From NCBI GenBank assembly GCA_041645535.1, contig JBAZPT010000004.1, positions 1 through 28,088 of the forward strand: a stretch of 28,088 nt of DNA. Reading direction: 5' to 3'. The notes below the pieces were generated by a model. The model was not told where the DNA came from, made no database searches, and saw only the letters and a list, made by a program, of their open reading frames with translations. The stretch comes from JBAZPT01 sp041645535 (lineage in GTDB: Bacteria; Patescibacteriota; Minisyncoccia; Moranbacterales; UBA2206). Shown here one piece after another: positions 6,372 through 14,323 of the stretch; the stretch's first letter is position 1, and the number at the start of each line of letters is the position of its first letter. The position numbers and the translations under genes were made by a program.

Positions 6372-8273
6372 ATGTGTGGCATTGTCGGCTATTTCGGTCA
6401 AGGAGATAAAAATGTTTTAGAAAAAATGACGCGAACGCTCGTTCATCGCGGACCGGACGACGAGGGTTTTTATAATTCCGGGCGAGTCGGCCTGGGGCAA
6501 CGTCGGCTTTCGATTATAGATCTTTCGCCGGCTGGACATCAGCCGATGGCGAACGAAGAAAAAACTGTTTGGCTCGCCTTTAATGGTGAAATATACAATT
6601 TCAAGGATTTGAAAAACAGTCTTAAGGACAAGCACCTGTTCGCGAGCCAGTCAGACACCGAAGTCATACTGCATCTATATGAAGAGCTTGGCCAGGAGGT
6701 TTTTTCCAAACTTGAGGGTATGTTCGCTATCGCGCTTTATGATGAGCGGATTGATAAGTTATTTTTGGCGCGCGACCGCATGGGTAAAAAGCCGCTTTAT
6801 TATGGCCGCTTCGGTGAGACGCTTGTTTTCGGCTCCGAGCTTAAAGCTTTGATGCCGCACCCGCTCTTTAAAAAAGAATTAGATCTGTGTGCGCTAAATA
6901 AATATCTACTCTATGAATATGTTCCCACACCGCACTCAATTTTCAAAAACGTTTTTAAATTAGAGCCGGCGACCTATTTAACTTTTGACGGGAGGGAAGC
7001 GGTAAAGAAGAAGTTTTGGAATATTGAATTTAATAGGTTCCATGTTTCAGCCCGCCTCTCCGGCGGGCAGGGTTTCGGTTTTCAGGTTGCGGATACTATC
7101 AAAGAATTAGGCAAAAGATTGGATAAAGCCGTTAAAGACCGTTTAATTTCCGATGTGCCGCTCGGGGTTTTTCTTTCCGGCGGGATTGATTCCAGTACCA
7201 TCGCATATTACGCGCAGAAAAACAGCAACCAGAAGATCAAGACCTTCTCCATTGGTTTTAAAGAACAAAGTTTTAACGAGGCGCATTACGCCAGGCGGGT
7301 GGCCGAGCATTTGGGGACGGAGCATTATGAGAAAATTTTGAACGCCAAGGATAGTCTGGATCTCGTACCGAGAATTGCCGAAATGCTTGATGAGCCGCTG
7401 GCCGACGCTTCCATTATCCCGACATTCTTACTCTCCCAATTTACCCGCGAACGAGTAACGGTGGCACTCGGGGGCGATGGCGGGGATGAGCTATTCTGCG
7501 GTTATGATACTTTTATCGCACATCGCCTGGCCGATATTTACGAAAAGCTACCTTTGTTTTTACGGAAGAGTTTGATTGAAAGGGTCGCGCTTAATCTGCC
7601 GACTTCGTTCAAAAATTTCAGCTTTGATTTTAAAGCTAAAAAATTTATCAGCGGTTTTTATGGCGCAAAAGAATATCGGAACCAGCGCTGGCTCGGCGCT
7701 TTTGACCGTCCGGAACGGGCCGAACTTTTTATCGGTGATGTTTGGCGGGAATTAGAAAAGGAAAATGAATTCGCGGAAATTGATTCGTATGGCCGGGAAG
7801 CGGGAACGGGGGATTATTATCAACAGTTGATATATCAATATTTACGCACATACATGATGGATGATATTTTGGTTAAAGTAGACCGCGCCAGCATGTTCAA
7901 TTCGCTGGAGGTGCGAGCGCCGTTTCTGGATACCACAGTAGTGGACTTTGCGAACAGCCTTCCTTTAAATTTAAAGCTACGCGGCCTAACGACTAAATTT
8001 ATCTTAAAAAAATTAATGGAAGATAAATTACCTAAAGAGATCGTGCAAAGAAAGAAGAAAGGCTTCGGCGTGCCGCTGGCAGAATGGCTGGCTGACGATC
8101 TTGAGCCGCTAATCACAGAATTATTTTCAGAGAAAAAAATTAATGAGCAGGGACTCTTTAATTATCAATATATTAATAAATTACTTGATGACCATTTTTC
8201 CCGCCGCACGGACAACCGGAAACTGATTTGGACTTTAGCGGTTTTCCAGATGTGGCAGGAGAAATGGCTTTAA
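6372..8273 (+). CDS. asnB: Asparagine synthetase (glutamine-hydrolysing)-type amidotransferase
   Basis: A 633-residue protein. Cys2 after Met (MCGIVGYFG) is the glutaminase nucleophile; the class II amidotransferase domain includes HRGPDDEG, LGQRRLSIIDLS, NGEIYN and ARDRMGKKPLYY. The synthetase domain has the PP-loop SGGIDSS (269-275), GGDGGDELFCGY and an ARAPFLDT-like segment (VRAPFLD). Family reaction: glutamine plus ATP transfers NH3 to an acyl-adenylate, normally aspartate. Copies in polysaccharide clusters can instead amidate sugar acids, which would suit the uronate epimerase gene at 12487, but ordinary asparagine synthesis is equally possible. Residues about 222-240 are an extra loop encoded by a hairpin element, just ahead of the first synthetase helix; all visible catalytic motifs are intact. 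Total length is near the usual 600-640. Confidence 0.9.
   Translation: MCGIVGYFGQGDKNVLEKMTRTLVHRGPDDEGFYNSGRVGLGQRRLSIIDLSPAGHQPMANEEKTVWLAFNGEIYNFKDLKNSLKDKHLFASQSDTEVILHLYEELGQEVFSKLEGMFAIALYDERIDKLFLARDRMGKKPLYYGRFGETLVFGSELKALMPHPLFKKELDLCALNKYLLYEYVPTPHSIFKNVFKLEPATYLTFDGREAVKKKFWNIEFNRFHVSARLSGGQGFGFQVADTIKELGKRLDKAVKDRLISDVPLGVFLSGGIDSSTIAYYAQKNSNQKIKTFSIGFKEQSFNEAHYARRVAEHLGTEHYEKILNAKDSLDLVPRIAEMLDEPLADASIIPTFLLSQFTRERVTVALGGDGGDELFCGYDTFIAHRLADIYEKLPLFLRKSLIERVALNLPTSFKNFSFDFKAKKFISGFYGAKEYRNQRWLGAFDRPERAELFIGDVWRELEKENEFAEIDSYGREAGTGDYYQQLIYQYLRTYMMDDILVKVDRASMFNSLEVRAPFLDTTVVDFANSLPLNLKLRGLTTKFILKKLMEDKLPKEIVQRKKKGFGVPLAEWLADDLEPLITELFSEKKINEQGLFNYQYINKLLDDHFSRRTDNRKLIWTLAVFQMWQEKWL
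7037..7090. repeat. Hairpin element inserted in frame in asnB
   Basis: A perfect 7-base stem, gcccgcc (7050-7056) and ggcgggc (7062-7068), with loop tctcc. It is flanked by related 7-mers: gtttcag (7044-7050), gtttcgg (7072-7078) and ttttcag (7079-7085). It encodes about 19 residues (222-240) lying between the conserved FWNIEFN stretch and the DTIKELGKRLDKAV helix. The organisation parallels the element at 153-258 although the core sequence differs. Confidence 0.7.
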
Positions 8274-8277
8274 TTTT

Positions 8278-8856
8278 ATGGCGGAGGATTTAAAAAAATT
8301 GAATTTAGGCGCCGGACAGGATAAAAAGATCGGTTATATCAACATCGACTGGAATCCGCTGGCACAACCGGACGTGACTCATGATTTGAATTCGTTTCCT
8401 TATCCTTTTGACGACGGCACATTTGATTTGATTGAAGCCTCTCATATCTTGGAACATCTGGACAAACCGTTTTTAGTGATGAAAGAACTGCATCGGATTC
8501 TTAAGTCCGGCGGAGAATTGATTGTCAAAGTTCCTCATTTCAGCAGAGGCTTCACTCACGCGGAGCATAGCCACGGTTTTGACGTTACTTTTCCCCTATA
8601 TTTCAACCCGGCCTTTACCAAATCGGGATTTTTCGGAGTTGAATTCAAGCTGGAAAAAACAAGATTATCTTGGCTGGCTTTTTTCCATCTTCTGCCCAGT
8701 ATGGGTTATGGCCCGGTCAGCATCGGTTTTTTAAAAGCGCTTAACGTTTTTATTTCTTTTTTAGCCAACCTCTCGCCTAATTTTTGCAGTCGCGTCTGGT
8801 GCTATTGGGTCGGCGGATTTGATGAGATTGAATTCAATTTTTCCAAGCAAAATTAA
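8278..8856 (+). CDS. SAM-dependent methyltransferase, Methyltransf_11-like
   Basis: A 192-residue class I methyltransferase. Motif I is the short form LNLGAGQ (8-14), followed by the acidic strand YINIDWNP (20-27), DLNSFPYPFDDGTFD (36-50), SHILEHL (55-61) and GGELIVKVPHF. This small type with a LNLGAG start and a HxxEH-like segment is common in polysaccharide clusters, where it is presumed to act on sugars. The C-terminal third (FFHLLPSMGYG through SPNFCSRVWCYWVGG) is hydrophobic and may sit on the membrane or bind a lipid-linked acceptor (inference). It begins 4 bases after asnB without a Shine-Dalgarno. Confidence 0.82.
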   Translation: MAEDLKKLNLGAGQDKKIGYINIDWNPLAQPDVTHDLNSFPYPFDDGTFDLIEASHILEHLDKPFLVMKELHRILKSGGELIVKVPHFSRGFTHAEHSHGFDVTFPLYFNPAFTKSGFFGVEFKLEKTRLSWLAFFHLLPSMGYGPVSIGFLKALNVFISFLANLSPNFCSRVWCYWVGGFDEIEFNFSKQN

Positions 8857-8862
8857 GATTTT

Positions 8863-9687
8863 ATGAATAACGAAGACCAAAAAACTGCAGACGCGTTCGC
8901 AAACTCCTGGAATAATCTTCCGCTCGGCTCGGTCTACACTAAGGAGCAATTTGAAGATTGGCTGGCACCCATCATCAAGACCGAGGTAGCCGGTAAATTC
9001 GTTCTGGAACTTGGTTGCGGCAACGCCAGCTTGATGGTCTATATGGCAGAGTGGCAGCCGGCGCGTCTTGTCGGCACCGACCTGGGTGATTCGGTGGAAT
9101 CGGCGAAAAAAAATTTATCGGCACTGCCATATAAAAATTGGGAAGTAGTAAAGTCTGATCTGATTACCTACACTAGCACGGGCTTTGATCTGGTCTATTG
9201 CATCGGTGTGCTTCATCATTTAGCGGATCCGAAAAAAGGGCTGGATGCGGTTATCAGTAATGTCAAGCCGGGCGGACGATTTCATTGCTGGGTCTACGCG
9301 CGCGAGGGCAATGGTTTGATTATTTATATAGTTGATCCGATCAGAAAAATCGCCGCCCGCTTGCCTTGGTGGCTAACGAAATATTTTATCGCGACACCCT
9401 TGGTTTTTCCTTATTATCTCTACGCCAAATTGTTATACAAATTCAAAAACGTCAACTGGTTAAGTAAACTGCCATTGTTTGATTATAGTTTATGGATCGC
9501 CAAAAGGGAATTTACTTTTTTCCGCCACGTGGCTTTTGATCAGTTGGTAACGCCGCAAACAACTTATATTAAGAAAGCAACCGTTGAGAATTGGCTTAAA
9601 AGTTATCCGCAGATTGATCAAAAAACAACTTATATCATTATGCGTAACGGCAATTCTTGGAAATTTGGAGGTAAACTGAATGCTTAA
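8863..9687 (+). CDS. SAM-dependent methyltransferase, class I
   Basis: A 274-residue protein with motif I VLELGCGNAS (47-56), the acidic strand LVGTDLGDS, LITYTSTGFDLVYCIGVLHHL and a GGRFHCWVYAREGNG segment after the core. An extended C-terminal region (about 160-274) carries hydrophobic stretches (RLPWWLTKYFIATPLVFPYYLYAKLLY), suggesting membrane association. It is a likely glycan methyltransferase by context; its acceptor is unknown. Its last codons carry the strong Shine-Dalgarno of the next gene, and its stop overlaps that gene by 8 bases. Confidence 0.82.
   Translation: MNNEDQKTADAFANSWNNLPLGSVYTKEQFEDWLAPIIKTEVAGKFVLELGCGNASLMVYMAEWQPARLVGTDLGDSVESAKKNLSALPYKNWEVVKSDLITYTSTGFDLVYCIGVLHHLADPKKGLDAVISNVKPGGRFHCWVYAREGNGLIIYIVDPIRKIAARLPWWLTKYFIATPLVFPYYLYAKLLYKFKNVNWLSKLPLFDYSLWIAKREFTFFRHVAFDQLVTPQTTYIKKATVENWLKSYPQIDQKTTYIIMRNGNSWKFGGKLNA
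9667..9672 (+). promoter_or_regulatory. Shine-Dalgarno of the gene starting at 9680
   Basis: GGAGGT lies 7 bases before the ATG at 9680 and inside the preceding coding sequence. It is the only strong Shine-Dalgarno I find before any start in the window and it fixes that start. Confidence 0.7.
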
Positions 9688-11446
9688 AAATATACTAAAG
9701 AATCATTGGCCGATTTTTATTTTGGCGCTCGTCATCAGCTTACTGGTGGTGCGGCCGACGCTTTTTGCCATTTACCAATCAGGCTGGAAAAATTTTAATG
9801 GCGTTTATCCGATTTTAAACGACGACGAAGAGCATTACCTGGCTATGAGCAAGCGGTTGTATGACGGCCGCACCCTTGGTAATGTTTATTTAAAAGAACA
9901 TCAAAATGATTTACCCTTAATGCCGGATTTGGCTGAATGGCTTATTGCCAAAGAGGCGAAAGCGCTTCGCCTTACGGTGCCGGCAACTTTTTTTCTAAAT
10001 GATTTTATTTTACCTTTTCTTGGCGTTGTTTTATTATATTTGCTGTTTGTAAGAATAACTGCCGAGAAAAAAATAGCAGCCGGGTTTTCCGTCTTTTTTT
10101 ATTTGCTGTTTCTTTTTTCTTTTGGCCGTCCGATCAATCCGCAATTCAGCTTTATTTTTTTAGTTTTGAGTATAATTTTAATTTGGGAAATATTTTTTAA
10201 GGACTTAAGCGGTCGCCGGCTGGTTTGTTATAATATTTTTCTTGGCGCGACTTTCGGAATGTTGTTATATGTCTATCCCTATTATTGGACTGCCGTACTT
10301 GTGCTGTACATCGTAAGTTTACTCGCCGGTGTGGTTGTCAAAAAAAGTTTTGAAACTATAAAATATTCTTCAGTTTTTTTTATTACCGCATTAATTTTTG
10401 GTTTACCATATTTTAGATCGCTTGCGGCGCTCGCTAAAAATCCGTTTTATAATGAATCATTATCACGTCTGGGTTTGCTTAATATTCATTGGCCCGGATG
10501 CTACTTTAATGTTTTATTGATTGCCCTGACCGGCCTGGCATTGCTATTGTGCCGGCGGTTGATTGGAACTAAGCAAGAATTTTATTTTTCCCTTGCCTTA
10601 TTGTTAGCCGCCTGGGGGCTTAATTGGCAAAACATAATCACCGGCAAGTATCTGCAGTTTTCCAGTCACTATTATCAAGTAACGGTTTTTTTCTCCTTTT
10701 TGGTTTTAGCGATTATTTTCAAAAATCTCCGTGCTGCCCTAAAAAACAACGGCTGGGTTGGGCTTAATAAGACTGATTGGCTCGCCATAGTATTTGCGCT
10801 CGCTTTTCTTGCCTTGCTTGTTTATAAACAAAAGGAACATTTAAAAATCGGTTTTATAAATAATTTACCGGCCGAACAATTAGCAGAACTGCAGGAGGGA
10901 GGCAAAACGTTTGATTGGTTAAATCAAAATACTTTGCCGGATTCGGTAATTTATTTTTTGGGAAGTGATAGTCAAAGCAATTTAATATCAATCTATACGC
11001 GCAATAATCTTTACGCGCAAGGCTACGGTGCCGCTTATCTTCTTTCTGATGATGAATTGGAAGACCGATGGGCGCGGCAGAATATCTTTAAAGATAAAGT
11101 TGATGGAGATTTTATTTTAGCTGATCAGCGGTCAATCTGGCTAAATAAATTTATTGATCGATATCAAAATCAGGTGGTTAGAAATAAAATTATTCAGGCA
11201 TTGACCGGAAAAAAAACAGCAGAGCCAATTTTGGTTCCGCCGGAATATGTTGCCAGAGTTTTAAATAAGTATAACGAAATAAAAAAAGAAGACCCGCGCA
11301 CGGCTCTTAAAAAATATGAGCTTGATTACATTTTATTGGATACTAATGATGATAAATATAGAGGCTTGCAAGATATTTTAGGCAGATATAGTTTTATCGT
11401 GCCGGTTGCACAGATAGGCAGCAACCTGATTTATAAAGTCAACTGA
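9680..11446 (+). CDS. Multi-pass membrane protein, probable GT-C glycosyltransferase
   Basis: A 588-residue protein with around ten predicted helices in residues 10-400 and a C-terminal soluble domain. The first external loop holds a run of acidic residues ending in NDDEEHYLAM (about 47-56), the position and character of the metal or donor site acidic motif of GT-C enzymes; helices include LYVYPYYWTAVLVLYIVSLL and related aromatic segments. I do not recognise a specific family. By analogy it would use a polyprenyl-linked donor, perhaps that of the GtrB-like enzyme at 2622. An O-antigen-polymerase-like role cannot be excluded. It ends the plus-strand block and overlaps the convergent gene by 8 bases. 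Confidence 0.7.
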   Translation: MLKNILKNHWPIFILALVISLLVVRPTLFAIYQSGWKNFNGVYPILNDDEEHYLAMSKRLYDGRTLGNVYLKEHQNDLPLMPDLAEWLIAKEAKALRLTVPATFFLNDFILPFLGVVLLYLLFVRITAEKKIAAGFSVFFYLLFLFSFGRPINPQFSFIFLVLSIILIWEIFFKDLSGRRLVCYNIFLGATFGMLLYVYPYYWTAVLVLYIVSLLAGVVVKKSFETIKYSSVFFITALIFGLPYFRSLAALAKNPFYNESLSRLGLLNIHWPGCYFNVLLIALTGLALLLCRRLIGTKQEFYFSLALLLAAWGLNWQNIITGKYLQFSSHYYQVTVFFSFLVLAIIFKNLRAALKNNGWVGLNKTDWLAIVFALAFLALLVYKQKEHLKIGFINNLPAEQLAELQEGGKTFDWLNQNTLPDSVIYFLGSDSQSNLISIYTRNNLYAQGYGAAYLLSDDELEDRWARQNIFKDKVDGDFILADQRSIWLNKFIDRYQNQVVRNKIIQALTGKKTAEPILVPPEYVARVLNKYNEIKKEDPRTALKKYELDYILLDTNDDKYRGLQDILGRYSFIVPVAQIGSNLIYKVN

Positions 11447-12482
11447 ATTTATTTTTTTTAAGCAGGCACTTAATAAAGAATTTAAGGAGGCGTTTCCAGT
11501 CTCCAGGGCCAGTATTTTTGCTTAAAGGCGACTGCCAGAATTTTTTCCAGATCCAAAAACCGGCTTCGCCATTGGAGTCGCAACTATAGAGCCAGCGTTC
11601 GCTCACGATCTCCGAAAATTCACGCTTTGGGTAATAGCCGATTTTGTTGTTGGCTATTATCAGTTTTTCCAGCCAATTCTCTCTTTCGTCTATAAATTTT
11701 TTTAGATTTTCACCTTTAAAGGTAAAATTTGTCCGGTGAATTAATATATCATCCTCGGATGGATTCAAGCCTAGATTATTCAGTAAGCCCATTTGGAGTT
11801 TAATCGCGGCATTTATTGAAAAATCAGGCCTGGTTTTCGTTATACCCGCGGTGTGAACACGATACTTAATTAAAATCTTAGGTAAATTCCATACTTTCCA
11901 TTTTTCGGCTATTCTTGTCCATAAATCATAATCTTCCGCGTAAATATAATCCTGACGGTAGGGAATTACAGGCAACGCTTTTTTTCTGATGGTTACCGCG
12001 GACTGGGCAAAAAAATTGGAAAATAACATCAGACTTGCGATTTTATCTGCACCAACGCCGTATTTCCAAACAATGCCATTTGGTTTGTCATTTTCGTCAA
12101 TTTGTTCTACCCATGAACCGACCATACCGAACTCCTGGTGCGAATCCAGAAAGTCCATTTGCTCTTTCAATCTGTTCGGTAATGCAATGTCGTCATGATC
12201 CAAAATCGCTATATATTCCGAATTGCTTTCGTCAAAAGATCGGTTTCTGGTGAAAACGATACCCATGTTTTTTTCATTGTAAAGCACCCTGATTCGTTTA
12301 TCCTGCGCCGCGTATTTTTCCAAAATTTTGGCGCTGCCGTCGGTTGATCCGTCATCAACGATTACCAGTTCAAAATCAGGATATGTCTGCGCCAGAACGC
12401 TGTCAATCGCCTTGGCTAAATATTTTTCCCCGTTATAAACCGGCATTGCGACGGTTATTTTTTTTCGATAATTGATATCCAT
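11439..12482 (-). CDS. GT2 family glycosyltransferase
   Basis: A 347-residue GT-A glycosyltransferase with VAMPVYNGEKYLAKAIDSVL (11-30), VDDGSTDGS (42-50), KNMGIVFTRNRS (71-82) and the metal motif DHDD (95-98); the acceptor-side segment has YAEDYDLWTRIAEKW. This matches the WcaA/rhamnosyltransferase-like GT2 group, cytoplasmic and without membrane helices. The sugar is unknown. It is the last gene of the minus-strand block, 4 bases after the epimerase gene, and its stop lies within the tail of the convergent membrane protein gene. No terminator hairpin is seen in either direction. Confidence 0.88.
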   Translation of the reverse strand: MDINYRKKITVAMPVYNGEKYLAKAIDSVLAQTYPDFELVIVDDGSTDGSAKILEKYAAQDKRIRVLYNEKNMGIVFTRNRSFDESNSEYIAILDHDDIALPNRLKEQMDFLDSHQEFGMVGSWVEQIDENDKPNGIVWKYGVGADKIASLMLFSNFFAQSAVTIRKKALPVIPYRQDYIYAEDYDLWTRIAEKWKVWNLPKILIKYRVHTAGITKTRPDFSINAAIKLQMGLLNNLGLNPSEDDILIHRTNFTFKGENLKKFIDERENWLEKLIIANNKIGYYPKREFSEIVSERWLYSCDSNGEAGFWIWKKFWQSPLSKNTGPGDWKRLLKFFIKCLLKKNKFS

Positions 12483-12486
12483 CCGG

Positions 12487-13437
12487 TTATTTTAACGAAT
12501 AATATTGCTTATACCAGTTTATATATTTTTTAATGCCTTGTTCAATGGTAATCTTGGGTCTGTAATTAAGCATTTTTTTTGCTTTTTCAATATTGGCGCG
12601 GGTCTCCAACTGATCGCCCGGCTGCATCGCGGTGTATTTTTTTTGCGCTTTAATTTTCAAATTTTTTTCAATTAGATCGATTATTGTTTCCAATTCCACG
12701 CTCTTACCGGATCCCAGGTTAATTAATTCATAATTGAATTTTTTCTCTATCGAGGCGGTTATGCCGTTTATTACATCATCAATGTAGGTGAAATCTTTTT
12801 TAATTTTTCCAAAATTTTGTATTACTATCGGCTGATTATTGATGATTTGTTCTGTGAATTTGCTGATGGCCGTTTCCGGCCTGCCCCACGGTCCATAAGT
12901 GGTAAAAAACCTAAGGCCGACCATTTCAATCTTGTGCAGGCTATGATACGTATACGCGAGAATTTCAGCTGATTTTTTTGAAGCCGCATAAATTGATAGA
13001 GGGCGATCAGTATTATCGGTTTCACCAAAAGAGCGATTATCATTATTTCCATAAACCATCGAAGATGAGGCAAAAACGACTTTCGGAACATCATAATCTT
13101 TGGCAAGTTCAAAAATATTTATTGTTCCAAGGGTATTCGTTCGATTATATAGGCGGGAATTAAATTGAAGGTTTGTTTTAGCGGCCAGGTGGCAGATTAG
13201 ATCAAATTTATGATTTTTGAATATTTTATTTACTTTGTTCAAATCAGACAGCTCGGCCTCATAGAATGTGTATTCACCCGGATGGAGCAATTTTTTCAAT
13301 CTATCGCGCTTTAATTTAGCACTGTGGGCAGTGAACCTGTCTATCAGCACTATTTCGTAGCCGCTTTTTTTTAATTTTTTCGCCAGATGAGAACCGATAA
13401 AGCCGGCACCGCCAGTAATTAGAATTTTTTTTGCCAT
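12487..13437 (-). CDS. NAD-dependent SDR epimerase, UDP-glucuronate 4-epimerase-like
   Basis: A 316-residue extended SDR: NAD loop GGAGFIG (9-15), catalytic SSS (124-126) and YAASK (150-154). The segments LRFFTTYGPWGRPETA and KDFTYIDDVINGI are hallmark signatures of the CapI/LpsL UDP-glucuronate 4-epimerase group, which makes UDP-galacturonate; UDP-glucose 4-epimerases have different versions of these. It would supply a uronic acid residue. No UDP-glucose dehydrogenase is seen in the window, so UDP-glucuronate would have to come from elsewhere. A related SDR with another UDP-sugar substrate remains possible. Confidence 0.82.
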   Translation of the reverse strand: MAKKILITGGAGFIGSHLAKKLKKSGYEIVLIDRFTAHSAKLKRDRLKKLLHPGEYTFYEAELSDLNKVNKIFKNHKFDLICHLAAKTNLQFNSRLYNRTNTLGTINIFELAKDYDVPKVVFASSSMVYGNNDNRSFGETDNTDRPLSIYAASKKSAEILAYTYHSLHKIEMVGLRFFTTYGPWGRPETAISKFTEQIINNQPIVIQNFGKIKKDFTYIDDVINGITASIEKKFNYELINLGSGKSVELETIIDLIEKNLKIKAQKKYTAMQPGDQLETRANIEKAKKMLNYRPKITIEQGIKKYINWYKQYYSLK

Positions 13438-13453
13438 GTTATTTATAAACGAT

Positions 13454-14323
13454 TTAGATTTTTATCCAGGATTCTAATACCATTTCTTTAGTGCCTTTTA
13501 TAGAATTATTTAACCATTGTTTTGGCGCAATAACAATTTTATCAACATTGTTATTAAGCCAGGCGCCCCACCAGCTGAATGAACTGTTGGCAATTATGTT
13601 GTGTTTACATCGGCTCATTAAAATTAAATCCTCATAATTTTTATCCGCCCCATTATCTATAAAAGTCGTCGGAAAATTCAATCTTATATTTTTTTTGCAC
13701 CAACCAAGGTCATCTGAAAAAACAAAGAAATGAGGCGCTGTAACCAAGTCAGTAATTGTAGCGATTGCTTTATTGTAATAATCCAAGCTACAAACGCCGT
13801 ATATTTTATTTGCATTAGGATTCGTTACATAATCTGCTCTTCTTACGTGGATTGAGACAGAATTAGTTTTCATAATGACTTCCAATAAATTTTTTTCTAA
13901 TTTTTCTTTTAAGGTAAATTCATCGTGTAGCACATCTTTAATGCCCTTGAAATATTTTTCGTTTTGCCAAAACCCATCCAAATAAACATTGTCGCCCAGA
14001 GTTAAAATTTTCGGGTCGAAGGTATAATAATTATTTTCTTTGATATGAGTTCTAATTTTAAACGGTTTTATTTTTTCTATGGTTCTTATTAAATTATTAA
14101 TAATATTATTATCATCAAATTTTTTAAACCCATTAATTTCTTCCCTGGTTGCAAAATTTTCTAGAATATTAAAATGATTCAGGCTGTACCTGTGTTTTGA
14201 GTATGTTTCAAACGGAGTTATATCAAGCTTAAGTTGCGTTTTGTTTTTTTGAGCTATGTTTCTCCCTAGGGCGTATTGGAAGAGTTGATTTCCCAGGCCA
14301 CCCAATAATTTAATGATTATCAT
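13454..14323 (-). CDS. Alpha-1,2-fucosyltransferase, GT11
   Basis: A 289-residue protein from the ATG at 14323 (MIIIKLLGGLGNQLFQYALG), the family's normal beginning; an upstream in-frame ATG at 14341 would add six residues and lie deeper within the preceding gene. Seen: N-terminal GGLGNQLFQYALGR, the GDP-fucose motif HVRRADY (159-165), FSDDLGWC (202-209) and NSSFSWWGAWL (246-256), together diagnostic of GT11. Reaction: transfer of L-fucose from GDP-fucose to a 2-hydroxyl, commonly of galactose. Gmd and Fcl encoded at the start of this same block would make the donor. The start overlaps the preceding methyltransferase gene by 14 bases. Confidence 0.93.
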   Translation of the reverse strand: MIIIKLLGGLGNQLFQYALGRNIAQKNKTQLKLDITPFETYSKHRYSLNHFNILENFATREEINGFKKFDDNNIINNLIRTIEKIKPFKIRTHIKENNYYTFDPKILTLGDNVYLDGFWQNEKYFKGIKDVLHDEFTLKEKLEKNLLEVIMKTNSVSIHVRRADYVTNPNANKIYGVCSLDYYNKAIATITDLVTAPHFFVFSDDLGWCKKNIRLNFPTTFIDNGADKNYEDLILMSRCKHNIIANSSFSWWGAWLNNNVDKIVIAPKQWLNNSIKGTKEMVLESWIKI

